Assembly: GCA_021234155.1 (NCBI GenBank)
Contig: JAJEKV010000049.1
Span: 8,530,036 to 8,594,035 of the forward strand
DNA: 64,000 nt
Reading direction: 5' to 3'
Source of the DNA: Isoetes taiwanensis
Taxonomy: Eukaryota; Streptophyta; Lycopodiopsida; Isoetales; Isoetaceae
The position numbers and the translations under genes are program-made. Every line of letters begins with the position of its first letter. The first letter of the stretch is position 1. Positions 21,840 to 34,100 of this stretch are shown here, piece after piece. Under the pieces are notes generated by a model, which saw only the letters and a list, made by a program, of their open reading frames with translations, was not told the DNA's origin and made no database searches.

Positions 21840-24800
21840 TTACTCGTTATCAACCCAATGGCACTTGAAGTATGAATAGAACCCAACCAAGGTTCCCACT
21901 TTGTCAAGTCCTTTGTTATACTTCGTACCTTTCTTCCTATGATGAGAAAGAGCCATCAAAGCAACCTCCATGTTGAAGGAGTTTTTTAACTTCTCTATGG
22001 AAATCCTATGGCCACCTAAGGCCACATCGCAACGATGCTTCCAAGTAACCCAAAGTGTCAGATTCACCAAAGAGGCTTCAATACTGCAACGATCCGTGAT
22101 AATAACCAGATCGGGCCAGACCAGTTGGCTTAACATAATGCCAATAATAGGACACACCCACTGCCAAAATTCAGCAATCCGGGGACAGAAGAAAAGATGC
22201 GCTATAGATTCAGTGACCTGACAGCCCAATGGACATCTGTCATCCACCAAAATACCCTTATTAAACAACCTTTCATTGGTACTTAGTCCACCTTGAAGGG
22301 CTAGCCATCTGAAAAACTGAATCTTCCTAGAACAGATTGACCTCCAGGAGTTTGACAGTAATGTTTTGGTGTCAGCCAGACTAACCCCAAGCCTTACCTC
22401 AGCTATCAAGGGGGTATCTTGGCATAAGTCCCTATAAATCCTCTTCACACTATATTGATTATGCCCAGCATATAGCCAACTCTCCTGCGATCCCACACTA
22501 CCTGTGAGATTGATGGTATTCCTTAGAATTTCCTTCAAGACTTTACGGTCTCCTTCCCCTGGGTTCGTAATTATCGCTTTGAATGCAGTCCAGCTTATCC
22601 ATCTGCCATTAACCCAGAGGTGCTGTAACAAAGTAATTCCGCACCCTTTCCATTTAACAAAGATACGAGGGTGTGAAAGGGCCAAGGGAAGCCCTTCCCT
22701 TTCCCAGATCCCGGTATTCCAAAATAAACTAAAGCCACCCGCATCCCTCGGGGGATCAATAGGAGAGAAGAGATGCTGCACCTGTATCCAAGCTTGAAGA
22801 ATTTTACGCATAACAGGAGATGTACCAGGAGCCACTTTGAAGTTATAGAACAGAGCACCCAACTCATCCCTAGGGAGAGATGGTTTACCAAGGAGCTTAC
22901 CTTGCTTCAACCAATAAGAGACAAATCTAAGAGCAGTGGATGACTCACCTTGCAATGTTCGCCAGACGAATTTGGCTGCCAGGGCCTGTGCTTGTAAGAA
23001 GGGATCCTTGCAGCCCAACCCACCATCTTTTTTGTCACGGCAGAGTTCACCCCAGGCCACCTTCGCCATACCTCCCCATATGAATTTCCGGATGATAACT
23101 TGTATTTGGTTATACACCCCTTTCTGGGCAACCATAACTGAAGAGTAATAAATATGAGAAGCAGCTAGAACGACATTTGCAACTGAAACTCGTCCGGCTA
23201 TAGATAGGGACTTCGTAGACCACAGACCCACCTTCTTTCTTAGTTTGTCAAGTATAGGGGCCCAGAGTCCTTTAAGGCTGTCTGACAACACCAAGGGAAG
23301 ACCCAGAAGTTTAACTGATTCTCTGACAGAGACGACAGGAAAACCCAAGCCTCTGACCCGAGGATCGATGTTGCTTTCTGTGGGCCATAGAATAGAGCAT
23401 TTGTTGGCATTGAGACCAATTCCCGAAATAACCTCAAAGGATAACAAGATCTCTCGGAATGAGAGAAAGCTGTCGTCATCATATCTGAGGAACATAAAAG
23501 TGTCGTCAGCATACTGCATGATTGTCAATTTGTCCATACCATCTGGGAAGGTTAAACCTTCTAAATTCCCCTCAGCCTCTTTGAGCTGAACCATTCTAGT
23601 TAAAAGGTTTGCCATGATGAGAAACAGGTAAGGGGCAAGGGGGCAACCTTGTCTTATACCTTTTTTGAGGTTAAACAGACCAGAAGGTTGGCCATTAACC
23701 AGAACCGAGGCTGAGGCGAGGCTGTTCATTCCAAAAGCTAGTCGAATGAATTGAGCGTCGAATCCCATGTGACCCATCACTGCATGTAATCCTGCCCACC
23801 TGAGGGAATCGTACGCCTTTCTAAAATCCATCTTAATCAAAACACACTTTTGTTTTGAGGCCTGACACCAGTGTAACCCTTCCCTGGCTGCAAGATAATT
23901 ATCCAGAATGTATCTGCCAGGCAAGAAGGCTGATTGCTCAAACCCAATGAGCCTATTAAGTATGAGCTTCAAGCGATTGGCAATAATCTTCATAATCACT
24001 TTGTAGATGGCATTGGTAAGGGCAATAGGTCTCCATTCACTTAAGGTTAGAGGCCTGGGGACCTTGGGGACGAGCGTGATGAAACCTGCTGCAAGGGTAG
24101 GATGTAGAGAACATGAGGCCCACGCACCACAAACTGCTTTAGTAAAATCCTCCCCAAGGACATCCCAGAATTCGACAAAGAATTCGGGGGGGAAACCATC
24201 TGGACCAGGAGATTTTCCGGCGGCAAGAGAGCACAGAGTCCTGTAGATCTCATCCTTCTCTAAATTATGAAGTAACTGTCTATTTTCAGCAGCATTAACC
24301 CTCTCCCCCCAATCAATTTTATTCAGCCAGGAGTTTAGCCGAAGATGGAACGAAGAGGGAAGGGGATCTTCCTCAAATTGTTTTTCAAAACTTTCTCGTA
24401 TAAAGGACCTGATTTCCTGTGGATCTTCAAGTGTATTGAGGTTATCATCTTTCACCGTTAGAATACTATTTTCTGCTAATCTTGCTCCAGCCATCCTAAA
24501 GAAACACTTAGAATTTTCATGGTCGAGTTCAGCGTACCATTTAGTTTTGGAGCGAACTGCCGCTCCTCTGGCCTCCTCCTCCTCTATTGCCTTGGCTTTT
24601 ACTTCAAGCATTTCCTCAGTATTTTGTTTGGCCACGCTGTACGGGTCTAGTAGCAGCTCCTGCTTGACCTCTCGCAGAAGATTATAAACTGCTTCCTTTT
24701 CCTTTTTAAACTCCATTGCTCGGTTCCTGCCCCAACCCTTTACCCATCGCTTTATAAGACTCATCTTCTTTATCCAACCCTTCATACTGTACTGGTCTTC

Positions 24801-25003
24801 CACACCTAGTAGTGAGGAAGCAAAAACCCTAAAGGGCTTACAGAAAGCCTCCTTCCCCAGCCAGGACGAGTTAAACTTGAATGGAGTATTCCCGCTCATC
24901 CGAGTGGTGGGGATTTCTTCCAAGATTAGACTTTGGGGGACATGATCTGAATGAGAGAACGCTAACTCACCTTCCACATAACACCTGTCCATAAGGTTGT
25001 ACC
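21840..25003 (-). pseudogene. L1-type LINE reverse transcriptase and C-terminal zinc region (ORF2, 3' part)
   Basis: One long open frame covers the whole RT: the linker with KSPGPDGFPPEFF, ALTNAIYKVIMKIIANRLK, SAFLPGRYILDN, KMDFRKAYDSL, GIRQGCPLAPYLF and the catalytic QYADDTFMF. It ends in a zf-RVT-like region (CSRKIQFFRWLA..GLSTNERL...CPLGC...HLFFCP). RT with the N-terminal endonuclease carries out target-primed reverse transcription. The frame is uninterrupted for over 1,000 residues, so it was intact until the other LINE cut it at the DR(F/C)Y(I/V)E junction. The open frame runs on into the insertion up to 25304, but those residues are not LINE sequence. Confidence 0.92.
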
Positions 25004-27532
25004 AAAAGGTGTATGCCAAAACAGAGGGGGGAGGAGAAGCCATAGAATGCGATACAGGAGTAAAGCAAGGATGTCCACTATCACCCACACTGTTTGGGAT
25101 ATACATAGATGCACTACAGGAATTTGTCAGGGAAAGACAGGGAGACAGGGAAGCACCAACGATAGGGAAAACAAGTACCAATAATGCTATATGAGCATAA
25201 AATTGATACTGGGTAGCAGAAATCACCGTCCGGACGTCGCTTAAAGTGCTTAAACGCAGCGATTTTTCAGCACATAATAAGCATTTAACGTGCGGTGCAA
25301 GCACCTGATGAAATATTTTTTGGTTGATTCACAATAATTCTTCACGAAAGTGACTCAAATTTGATCTCCTAATACGTTTTTGCATCTCCAATCTAATGGA
25401 AGAGACGACATTAGATTTTATGAAGCCATTTGTGAGATATAAGCTTTTCCCTTATAGATACCAGAAATCGTTTTTTAGCTTTTTTCACTATCAATCCTCT
25501 ATGGAATGATCTGAAACTTGAGCTCCAAAGACGTTTTTGCATCACGAATCCAATGGAACAGACGGCATCAAATTTTGTATTGTAGTTTGTAAGATATTAG
25601 GCTTTTACGGTAAAATATCAGAAATCGTTTTTTGGCCTCTTGCGGTGAAAATACTCAATGGATTTACCTGAAACTTGGTGTCCTAGAACGTTTTTGTACT
25701 ACGAATCCATAGGAACTGACGGCAATCCATTTCGTCAAGTAGTTTATGAGATATTGGCTTCTACTCTATGGCAACCTTGATCGAATTTTTCATGATTGTG
25801 CTCAAAATATGCACAGGTAGAAGCTGCAATTTCATAAGGATCCTTAGTTTTGGATGCCGATTCCAATGAGCCATAGCTTGCTGTATTTGGTGAAGTAGAT
25901 CAAATGCCACAAATGGAGTGCCCCTGCTGTTACGAAGCATCGGGCTCATATCAAGAAATTTTAGCCGTTGATTGATTTTGACGGTCCTAATGGTCCAGGT
26001 CTTCTCATAGTGTCCATTTATTTACGTGCTTAATATGTGCTTCGCCAAAAAGTGTACCCCACTAGCAATTTTGTACCCATATGCAGATGATTTAGGTATG
26101 ATGGCGACCAAGGCCAAAGGGATGCACAGGATGCTAGAGATACTAGAAGAATTCTGTGAAGAGACAGGACTGACAGTCAACCTGGGGAAAACAAAAATAG
26201 TGACCTTCGGGACAAAGATAAAACACAGGCCATTTAGATACAAGGGGGAGAAGCTAGAGGAAGCCACAGAGTACAGGTATCTGGGGTACGACATACATGG
26301 GGAGATGGTCAAAAGGAGCGGATACCAGATTCCAAGCAGCGATAGGCAACTATTACATCATGATGAATTACTGCAACAACAACAGGATCACCAATTGGGA
26401 AATCAAAGCATACCTATTCAAAGACGATAGTAGCATCAACACAAATATGGGATGTGAGACATGGGGACTAGGATCTGTCGAAAAAGAAATGGGAGAAACA
26501 AGAAGGAATACCGAGGCAATGGCACGGGTCGGGAATTCCGGTGAAGACGAGTACATCATTGGCCACAATCTTATATGAGAGATGGGAAAAGCCAATGGAA
26601 GTGAGGGGCCTGGAAAGAACGCTTAGGTACCTAATAAAGGACAACAAATGACCACGGGAAAGAGGACAAACCGTCGTCACTAGCGATAGATGAATCAGCA
26701 AAACAAAGATATAACAAATGGGCAAAGGATGGTTTAACTAATTGGCGAAATGGACAAAGAAATATGGGGATGCAACTAAGTCGGATTATACAAGCGACGG
26801 ATGGGACGAAGAATGGACAAAGCGAGCGGTGAGAGCCCGGATGGCACGGCACCACGGGGCCCAAAGCACGGTGGCTATTGGAAACCTTCAATCCGGGAAA
26901 CGGATAGGGCATATCACGCACAAAAAAGCACCATGTTGAATAGAAGCAACAGGGGAACACCGCCGGTCGGGATGGGAAGCCACGACCTCGAATTGAGAAA
27001 GATAGATGGAGGAAAATAGATAGAGCGTGAGCCGAATATGCCGGCATGCGACTCGGGGAAAAATAGAAGACGAAAGAGCACATGGTAAAGGAGTGCCCTG
27101 TCTACAACGCGACATAAGGTCCAAATTTAACAAGGTCGGTGGGATCTCCCACTCCCAAAGATCGATGGACAAAGAAGAGACGCTCACAGACATAGCGAAA
27201 GCTATAAAAGAAATGATAATGAGACACCGGGGGGTGCACAAAGAGAGAGGGATATTAATCTGAAAAGCAAGAATGAGGCGGATCAGAGAAGCCCACAAAG
27301 TACAGTTCAAAACTGTTTATAACGATGCATTTGTGTATGGCCAAGAAGCCAGCTATAAGCACGATGCGGGTAATATGTAAAGAACAAGTGAAGCCCGCTA
27401 GATGGCTACATAAAACCTATGCATCTGTTTGCTGGCAGCACCCTATGGGAGCTCGCAGGATGCTACACAAGTCCGGGGGCCTCACGGCCTGAGGGACGTT
27501 AATGTATATTCTATTCTATTCTATTCTATATA
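25004..27532 (+). mobile_element. Second LINE fragment (RT, opposite strand) nested in the L1-type LINE
   Basis: RT pieces are VKQGCPLSPTLFGIYIDALQ (24997-25194) and PYADDLGMMATKAKGMHRML (26026-26430, including GLTVNLGKTKIVTF and EYRYLGYDI). The sequence then decays to a 3' (ATTCT)n tail at 27509-27529. The 5' end is truncated inside RT. The L1 residues on the two sides (LLDRFYIE and LMDRCYVE) repeat the same phrase, so a target duplication of about 15-20 bp with divergence is likely. The RT type (YLG..IH after YADD) differs from the L1 host and is closer to pentamer-tailed LINE clades. Confidence 0.78.
25195..26064. mobile_element. Insertion with triplicated 155-bp repeats inside the second LINE
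   Basis: The plus LINE frame breaks after ...STNNAI and resumes at LYPYADD, so about 870 bp are foreign. Inside are three diverged units of about 155 bp (25315-25465, 25466-25620, 25625-25775), each with CGTTTTTG, TCCAATGGAA-like and AGATAT..GCTTTT landmarks and ending CAGAAATCGTTTTTT. Short imperfect inverted ends (AAAATTG.TA..GGG.TA) are suggested but no clean target duplication is seen. Confidence 0.55.
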
Positions 27533-28144
27533 GAACCTATCCAACAGACAATAAACTCTGTCTTGACCCTTCTGCTTATTTGACCAGGAAAATGTGGCAT
27601 TGGAAGGCGGGACCAAGACCAATCCAATAGTATCCAGTAATGAGTTCCAAGAGGAGTGCTCCTCTGTGGATAGGTTTCTGTGTAGCCCTATTTTCTGGTC
27701 CCAAGTGTCATTCATATTGAAGTCTCCTCCCAAGATCCAATTTTCTGTTGCGCTGGCCTGAAGAGAGATCCAAGACTCAATCTCTTTCCACATGATTGCC
27801 CTTTCACTCGGCTTATTAGATGCATATACATTGATAATTCCCCAGTGACAGTTGTTTGTTTCAAAAGTAACCACCTGCCATCGCCCATCCCCTGCAGAAT
27901 AGTGACCTTTTTGCACTAGACCTTTCCACAGTATACATGTGCCTCCTTTGGTCCCACTGGCTGCACAACTGAGAGAAGAGTAATTGTTGCCAACCCAGTT
28001 ACCTAGAGAACTAGCATGGAGGTCAGGGAGCCTGTGTTCCTGAATAATGATAACATCTGCCTTCAAGGAGCGAATAGCTGCAAGTACTCTGCCCCGTTTG
28101 AGGACACCTTTTATTCCCCTAAGGTTCCAAGAAACAATCTTCAT
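27531..28144 (-). pseudogene. L1-type LINE APE endonuclease domain (ORF2, 5' part)
   Basis: From ATG 28144 the frame gives the exonuclease/endonuclease/phosphatase fold of a LINE: MKIVSWNLRGIKG (metal-binding Asn), DVIIIQEHRL (catalytic Glu), GIINVYASN, WILGGDFNMN (Asp/Asn pair) and FSWSNKQKGQDRVYCLLDRF. The nuclease nicks chromosomal DNA to prime reverse transcription. The frame ends where the second LINE enters; its continuation is 21840-25003. Read alone the domain is undamaged. Confidence 0.9.
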
Positions 28145-28253
28145 ATTGTAGACTGCGGTGGACTGACCAATTGGGGCTCCAGGACCCTACTGAGAATATG
28201 ACTTCATTAATAGAAACCCACCCGAACCATGATAGCCAAGAAGTACGAAGAAC

Positions 28254-28733
28254 CATGAACTTTTCCAACATCCCTCATACCCAATCGTGCCTTCAAAACA
28301 ATGAAGGCGAGTGTTTTTAAGGGCTTTGCATACCAATATCACCCCAGGAGGCTTTGAAACCCAATTGAAATCTCTTTTTACGACATCATTCATGGTCCTG
28401 GGACTCTTGAACCGGGCTCGTAAAATAGCCGGGCAATGCAAGTGATCTACACTCGCACCACGCTCCATGGCCACAACTCCAGCCACAAACCTCCGATTGC
28501 AAAACCCCACAAGAGCATCATAAAAACTCATGGGCACATCTTGCCAAGACAAACCTAAGGTCACACTCACGTATGGCACTCCAATCCTGCCCAAGAGAAC
28601 AACCATCATGTCCCCCAGTCTCGCGCTCTCGAGAATCAGAGGACCCGATGTTTAAACAACTCAGAGAAGTAGGGACAGAGCAAGCAACACCCTGCCCTTT
28701 CCTCGCTGCCCTCTTCAAAGACATTATAAACAA
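28254..28733 (-). pseudogene. Rep-like protein, N-terminal (putative HUH endonuclease) part
   Basis: The minus-strand frame reads YVSVTLGLSWQDVP, then RRFVAGVVAMERGASVDHLH, CPAILRARFKSP, PGVILVCKALKNTRLHCFEG and TIGY. The order strand motif, HLH-type metal motif, then GTIGY with a nearby basic residue resembles the three motifs of rolling-circle Rep (HUH) nucleases, which nick and join ssDNA through a Tyr. After TIGY the frame slips by one base, then reads RDVGKVH up to the LINE boundary. A preceding frame (28518-28733, Lys/Ser/Gly-rich) is probably upstream coding sequence in a shifted frame. Rep identity is inferred from motif spacing and memory of related moss and oomycete proteins. Confidence 0.5.
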
Positions 28734-30170
28734 AACAACAGGAACAGAGCCGGCTTACCTCTGATAGAAATCCCCTTGCACAAGATTGCAGGTCCACTCC
28801 CAAACACGCAACCCGACCCCTCCTTATCCTATGCCCCAAAACACAAAGAAGCCCACAACCAAGACACATAACTGCCACCGCCCTCGCCATCTCCGCCGTC
28901 TATGGAGCAGACCATGTGAGGACTAACACTTTCGGCCAACCGAGCAACAGATGCCCGCCCTAGATTCCAAAGTTTGGAATCCACAGTGCCACCGTCACCT
29001 CCTACCCTTTTTCCATGCGAATACCAATACAGACCATTGCAAACCTTAGGTTACAAATATATCCTTTCAAATTTCGGCCACATAATGGGGTATAAAATAA
29101 TGTATGTTCCAAACATATGTCCAAGTTGTTGCTTGTTGCTTTCGTTGCCGTCATAAGTAGAAAATAAATCTAAGATTAGAAAATTCGAATATATCGGTCT
29201 GGCATTCAAAAACTAAGATAAGCTTTTTATGCTTCGCTTTTCTATGTAATTTCTTGTGCTATAGTGTCGGAGTCAATCTAAACGTGTTGGAGCTCGGCGA
29301 TTAAGATCAAAATCAACAGTCAAATTTGAGGTGCACCATAGATAAAAGGGCAAAATTGGGCTAGCGACAAAAGCTTCATTGTCATATCTTTGTGAAATCA
29401 CGTATTTGATAGCTATTCTTCGTATGACGGCTCGTGATATACACACACCAAACACTGGCCGATATATAGGCTTTTCATTTATCACACCATAGGTACAATA
29501 TCAGACTACCCCATATAATAATAAAGGACAATATTACGATGATAGTGGTAGGCAAAGGTGAGAACAGTGGTGAAGGCTTCTCACTGGGAGAAAAGACCTT
29601 TTGGGTTTTCGAGGAAAACCTTAAGAAGAAACAGTTGTCGATGAACTCGAGATACTGCCTGTGGTGCCCAAATGGGAATGTAGACAATTGAGACCAATAG
29701 AAAAAACATTCGCAGGTATTTGTTGATTTTAAAACCTGAGAAATAAAAAAATAAAATTTTAAGTGCCCGTAAAATTTATTAGTAATAACAACATATTGTT
29801 ATAACTTTTAATAAGGTAAAGGATCAAGTCTTTAAAACTCTAACCTAAGGTTATATTTATCTTAAAATAAGGCTACTTATCACCACCTGATTGGTTTTTG
29901 AAGCCAACGATGCGCAGGGCAGAAGCCGAATAGCCTGCCATCGATCTAAACGATCCCTGAAGGGGGATCTAAAGCGGCCCCAGATGGGACGACTCTGCAT
30001 TTTGGCCCTTGGACTTTCTATAGAACCAATTGGCTGGAAAAATGAAGCCCTATTTAAGAATCTAAAATTTCCAAGGCAGGGCAAGTTTTCTTGAACAAAA
30101 GCTTCTAATTTCCTCTAAGCTATTCTATCTTGATTTATAGGCGTCATTCTGAGTGAGGGACTCTAACATC
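28734..30170. other. Intergenic/element remnants
   Basis: No coding region is recognised. At about 29045-29087 a stretch (TACAAATATATCCTTTCAAA) resembles 19860-19898 in the same orientation, so the Rep/LINE nest is flanked by a short direct similarity. The last few hundred bases probably belong to the LTR preceding the primer-binding site at 30258. Confidence 0.4.
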
Positions 30171-30990
30171 GTGGGGGGATCAGGAATTCCGAGGGACAAG
30201 GCGGTAGGTATGGTTTGATGTGGTTTGTTGCTCCATTGCAAAGAAGATTTATTTCATTGGTATCAGAGCCTGAGTTATGGGCCGATATGGAAGGGGAAAT
30301 TGATATGGCAACAGATTCTCTCATGGATTTAGCCTCCTTGATTCCCGAAGAAGTAAAAATGTTGATCTTGATGACCTTGCTCTGTAGGAGAATTTTGTTG
30401 AACTCATATGTAAATTTTGACATGATCGGCTTGATGACCAGCAAGTAGATCATCAAGAAGAAGTGTTGGCAGACAAGGTAAGCCCGGTTACGCCAGAAAA
30501 TTTAGAAGACTCGGATCCTTTTAACTTCCAGGGGGAGTTAGATTATGCCAAAGCAAGGATCTGCAAATTGATGGGACAAGTTGCAGAAATTAAAATTGAG
30601 CAAACCCATACCAACCAGTTGCTCAAGAGTCTGCAACTTCAAATGGCTACGCAAGCTAATGAAGCAGCATAGAGGGAGAAGAAATTGTTTGATACCATAA
30701 CCTGATTATTGGCACAGAGCCCCGGGGGCATCAATGCCGTATCACAGGAAGGGGCTTTTCTGGAGGCTCGAGACAATGCCATTTCAAAGAAATCCTAGAT
30801 GGCATGGTCAGTATTGGTGCCTAAGAGATGTTTTTTCCTAAAGTACCTCTTCAGTGCCCAACAACAGATGCAGAAACTCTTGGAGAGGCCAAGGGATTCT
30901 TCGTCCTCTGGAAACGAGAGGATGCAGGCGATGCACGCGTCTTATGAGAGGGATAACACCCTAGAACGAGGGTGTTATGCCTTATCATAA
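30171..30990 (+). mobile_element. 5' start of an LTR retrotransposon: PBS and degraded gag-like frames
   Basis: TGGTATCAGAGCC at 30258-30270 is the common plant primer-binding site complementary to initiator Met-tRNA. Downstream are short frames of gag-like composition: MEGEIDMATDSLMDLASL (to 30448), then a coiled-coil-like segment at 30463-30672 (KLMGQVAEIKIEQTH). Stops interrupt every few hundred bases. No zinc knuckle, protease or RT follows, and no matching 3' LTR is visible, so it is a 5' fragment. The 5' LTR start was not located. Confidence 0.5.
30258..30270 (+). other. Primer-binding site (initiator Met-tRNA type)
   Basis: TGGTATCAGAGCC follows one base after ...TTTCA, a plausible LTR end. 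Confidence 0.7.
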
Positions 30991-31175
30991 CAGACGAGGG
31001 CTGGAGGTTCGAGTTTGTTATAGTAGGGCATAACACCTGAGTTATAGGTTGTTATCCGCCTTAACAACCTGAGCCCAAGAGTTTTATGGTGGTTTTCATA
31101 ACAAGCTAGGTGTTTATGACCATTTCTCATAATAAACTAGGTGTTTATGTGGTTACTAGTGGATAACACCACTGC
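30950..31175. repeat. Cluster of inverted GATAACACC / GGTGTTAT motifs
   Basis: A hairpin GATAACACCC..GGGTGTTATG (30952-30979) is followed by further copies of ATAACACC or GTGTTTAT at about 31026, 31108, 31137 and 31162, plus GGTTGTTAT. It may be a decayed short inverted-repeat element. Confidence 0.45.
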
Positions 31176-31179
31176 AACC

Positions 31180-34100
31180 AACGGCTGAGATCTGATCTCA
31201 GCATTAAAACTTGAGGGCCAGGTTGTTAAGGAGAATGCTTCCTCGCTGCTACAACCATGGAGCAGGATTTGCGGTAGAAATGAAGGAAGCAAAGTTGTTT
31301 TGATTGATGGAAGAATGGGATCTTATTTTATGGTCGGGGGTTCTCCAGAACAAAATAAGACTCCTCTCTCATGAGTCTTAAACCAGTCATGGTATACTAA
31401 ATGAGGTCTTATATACATCAATCTATTTGTAATATTGACTTTTTGGTAGTGAGTTTATGAATTTCCTCTTCTTTTCCCATTGTGTGAAGATTGGCTTGAT
31501 ATTTATCTGATCTTGTATATGCTCGCCAACCTTCTATGGGATAACTAGAAAAAGTGCCCAGCGTTGCTGGGCTTTCGTAAGAAGCATATTAAAATAGTTT
31601 CTAAAAAAACACGACGCAAATGTTGATAAATATGATAAATACCAAGTATGTTTTGCTGGACATTGAGAAGTTGGTATGTTGTTAAGCAGAGCAATGATGG
31701 ACTAAAATATTTTTGTTGGCGTTAAAAGTCGAGCACAGTTGAGAAGAATTGGTATAGGTGTTAAATGAAGATAGTTGATATTGCTTTTGAGCTTTATAAA
31801 CAAACAAACACAAAGAATTATTTCTCAAACTCTTGAATACAACTATTCAACAACATGAGTTATTGTATAACAGGATCCTTGTTTGTACAAATATAAGCAT
31901 GAGACGTTTATCGATACTGTCACTATCCATGATGGTTACAATCTAAGAAGATTATTACAGAAGGAAAGGTAGAGCCTACATCATAACGAAACCTAGCACA
32001 TATCTATGCAGGTACTTTAGAACCTTCTCCACATCTTATCACAAGAAACAACAAAAGAGTGACAACAAAAGAGCTGACTTGAGGGCTTAGGACACGATCT
32101 TCTTCTATGATTAAATATAAATTTGCATGTCAGCACTTTTTTCTCTGAAGTCACAAATGGTGTCATATTACTGTATACCACAGTTATACTTTGCAACTAC
32201 TGTGGAAGAAGGGCCTCCCAGCATGAATAAGGAACCCAACAGACATCTTTTTCCTACCTTCTTTCAGGAAAAATAAGACTTTCAAACAATCCACTGGCTT
32301 ATGCATGGGTTCCAATATATTAGATGTCTCATTTTTTTTATATTCTCACACATTATGACCTTTGCTTACCATTACCGCATCATTTAATCTTGTCTTTTAA
32401 GGCACATGCATATGAACAATCACAGTTCATGCGTGGAATTGAACCACTAATCCCTGATCTGTGCCATCATTCAATTAGAATGCAAATTTTAGAGATCAAA
32501 AGCATACACATGCATGCATGAACATATCTAGAATTGACTCAGATTGTAGAAAGTAAAGACTTTTGGAAGAATTACAAAGGAAGAACTGTCATTCTGCCAT
32601 TAGTGGTCATGAAAAATGTGCTATCCATGCCTATTTTTTAATCCTATAACTTGTCCGATCTTTGTCATGTAATAGCCCCAAATCAGTGATCATTCTACTT
32701 TATGTATATACCTAAAACAGACTCAAACTAATAGAGTAAGACTTTTAGAAAAAGTGCAATGTTAAAAGGGAAATCAGAGAGAGAACCCTTTGTAAAAAGA
32801 CCTCTTAAATCTTTACCCCTACAAATAAAACGCCACCCAAATATTGGCGTAAATCAAAATGTTTTAAAAGAAAATTGTATTTAGATCCTCTGTTTGCTTA
32901 AAGAAGTGGCTATCACAACAGAAATCAGATGCTTAATGTTAAAATTACTCAAGTTTAGAATCAGACCAAGAAATGGCGATTTGATGTCTCTGCTCCAGTT
33001 TGAAGACCTGCACAGATAATAAAAACCCATGGCTAAATCATGGAGACTTCTAAGCCAATATTTACTGGCTGCATATGACATTTTAATTATTCATCCATTT
33101 TGCAGGAGTTCCTTTCATCTTCCAATCACCATGATGGATCTAGATTATCTTCATCAAAGATTTGGCAAATATGCACAAAATCTATTCATTGAACTCATCC
33201 CAGAAGTGGTTTGCTATAAAGATAAGAGCTAATCACCTTGATATTAATGTTAGACTCCTTAGATTTACTTTCTGCCAAATGCATAAATTGTTAGTTTAAG
33301 AAGGTCATTGTGCAATCCTGTAAGACATTTTGGCCAAAACGGAAAATGCAACCATCACATAAGAAGATTTGGAGGATAAGGTTATCACTGTTGCCCATCA
33401 AATAAGCTGAGCCATAGTAATATAACCATTAATTCCTGGACCGGGAGCATGCGCATGGCACACAGAGTGCAAGTCATCTACAACAATGGCATACGATGAG
33501 ATTCTTCTTTGCCTGATTCCCTTGAACCAATACATATTTGCTAGATTAATCTAATCACAAAGAAATAAGAGGTGAAGAGGGTGACTTGATAATTTCCTTA
33601 CTCTGGGAGGGTCCCTTCTCTGCAAGATTCTGGTATTGAATATTGAGTTGGCTGAGATACAGCAAAAGCAAGGAACAATGGAGCATCTTAGAAGAAGCCA
33701 ATTGATGTAGGCATGCCATGTACTGATTTCTAAGCTCTATCTGCAAATCAGAAACTACTGTTCATTAACCACAATGCTAGTAAATGTTTCAAGAAAATAG
33801 AATAGAATAGAAAATAAAACATACTTATCTACAACTGCCCATATTATAGAAAACACCACTTTAAGAGGAATAATAGTTGGCATCTTCTTTCATAAAACCA
33901 GAAAGATATTGCTCTACTTCATCGCATTCACCTTCTACACTTGAATAGCACAGAATGCTTTTTAACACAATATAACAAGGTTCTGCTTTATTTGAGCCCT
34001 AATTCCAGGCTTGACTCTGTCAATTCAAGAGTTCTTTAAATCATCTCTCTAATCTAATGCAGCCAAAAGCAAATAGAACTTTAGATGCCAGAATATAGAA

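Larger units (their letters stand above)
21559..28253 (-). mobile_element. L1-type LINE inserted in the Rep-like gene, itself interrupted
   Basis: A minus-strand poly(A) tail appears as 17 T at 21559-21575. The endonuclease start is at 28144 and about 110 bp of 5' sequence precedes it. ATGAAC flanks both ends (21553-21558 and 28254-28259, extendable to ATGAACTTTT through the poly-T), giving a 6-10 bp target duplication. ORF1 is absent, so the copy is 5' truncated or ORF1-less. A second LINE interrupts it between about 25004 and 27532. Confidence 0.8.

Noticed and set aside
25004-25304. N-terminal 100 residues of the long minus-strand frame as part of the L1 protein
   Set aside because: They read antisense through the inserted plus-strand LINE and its own insert; L1 homology begins at about 25003.
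26468-27310. Large minus-strand ORFs across the second LINE
   Set aside because: Shadows of the plus-strand LINE; Cys/Ser/Phe-rich with no family pattern.
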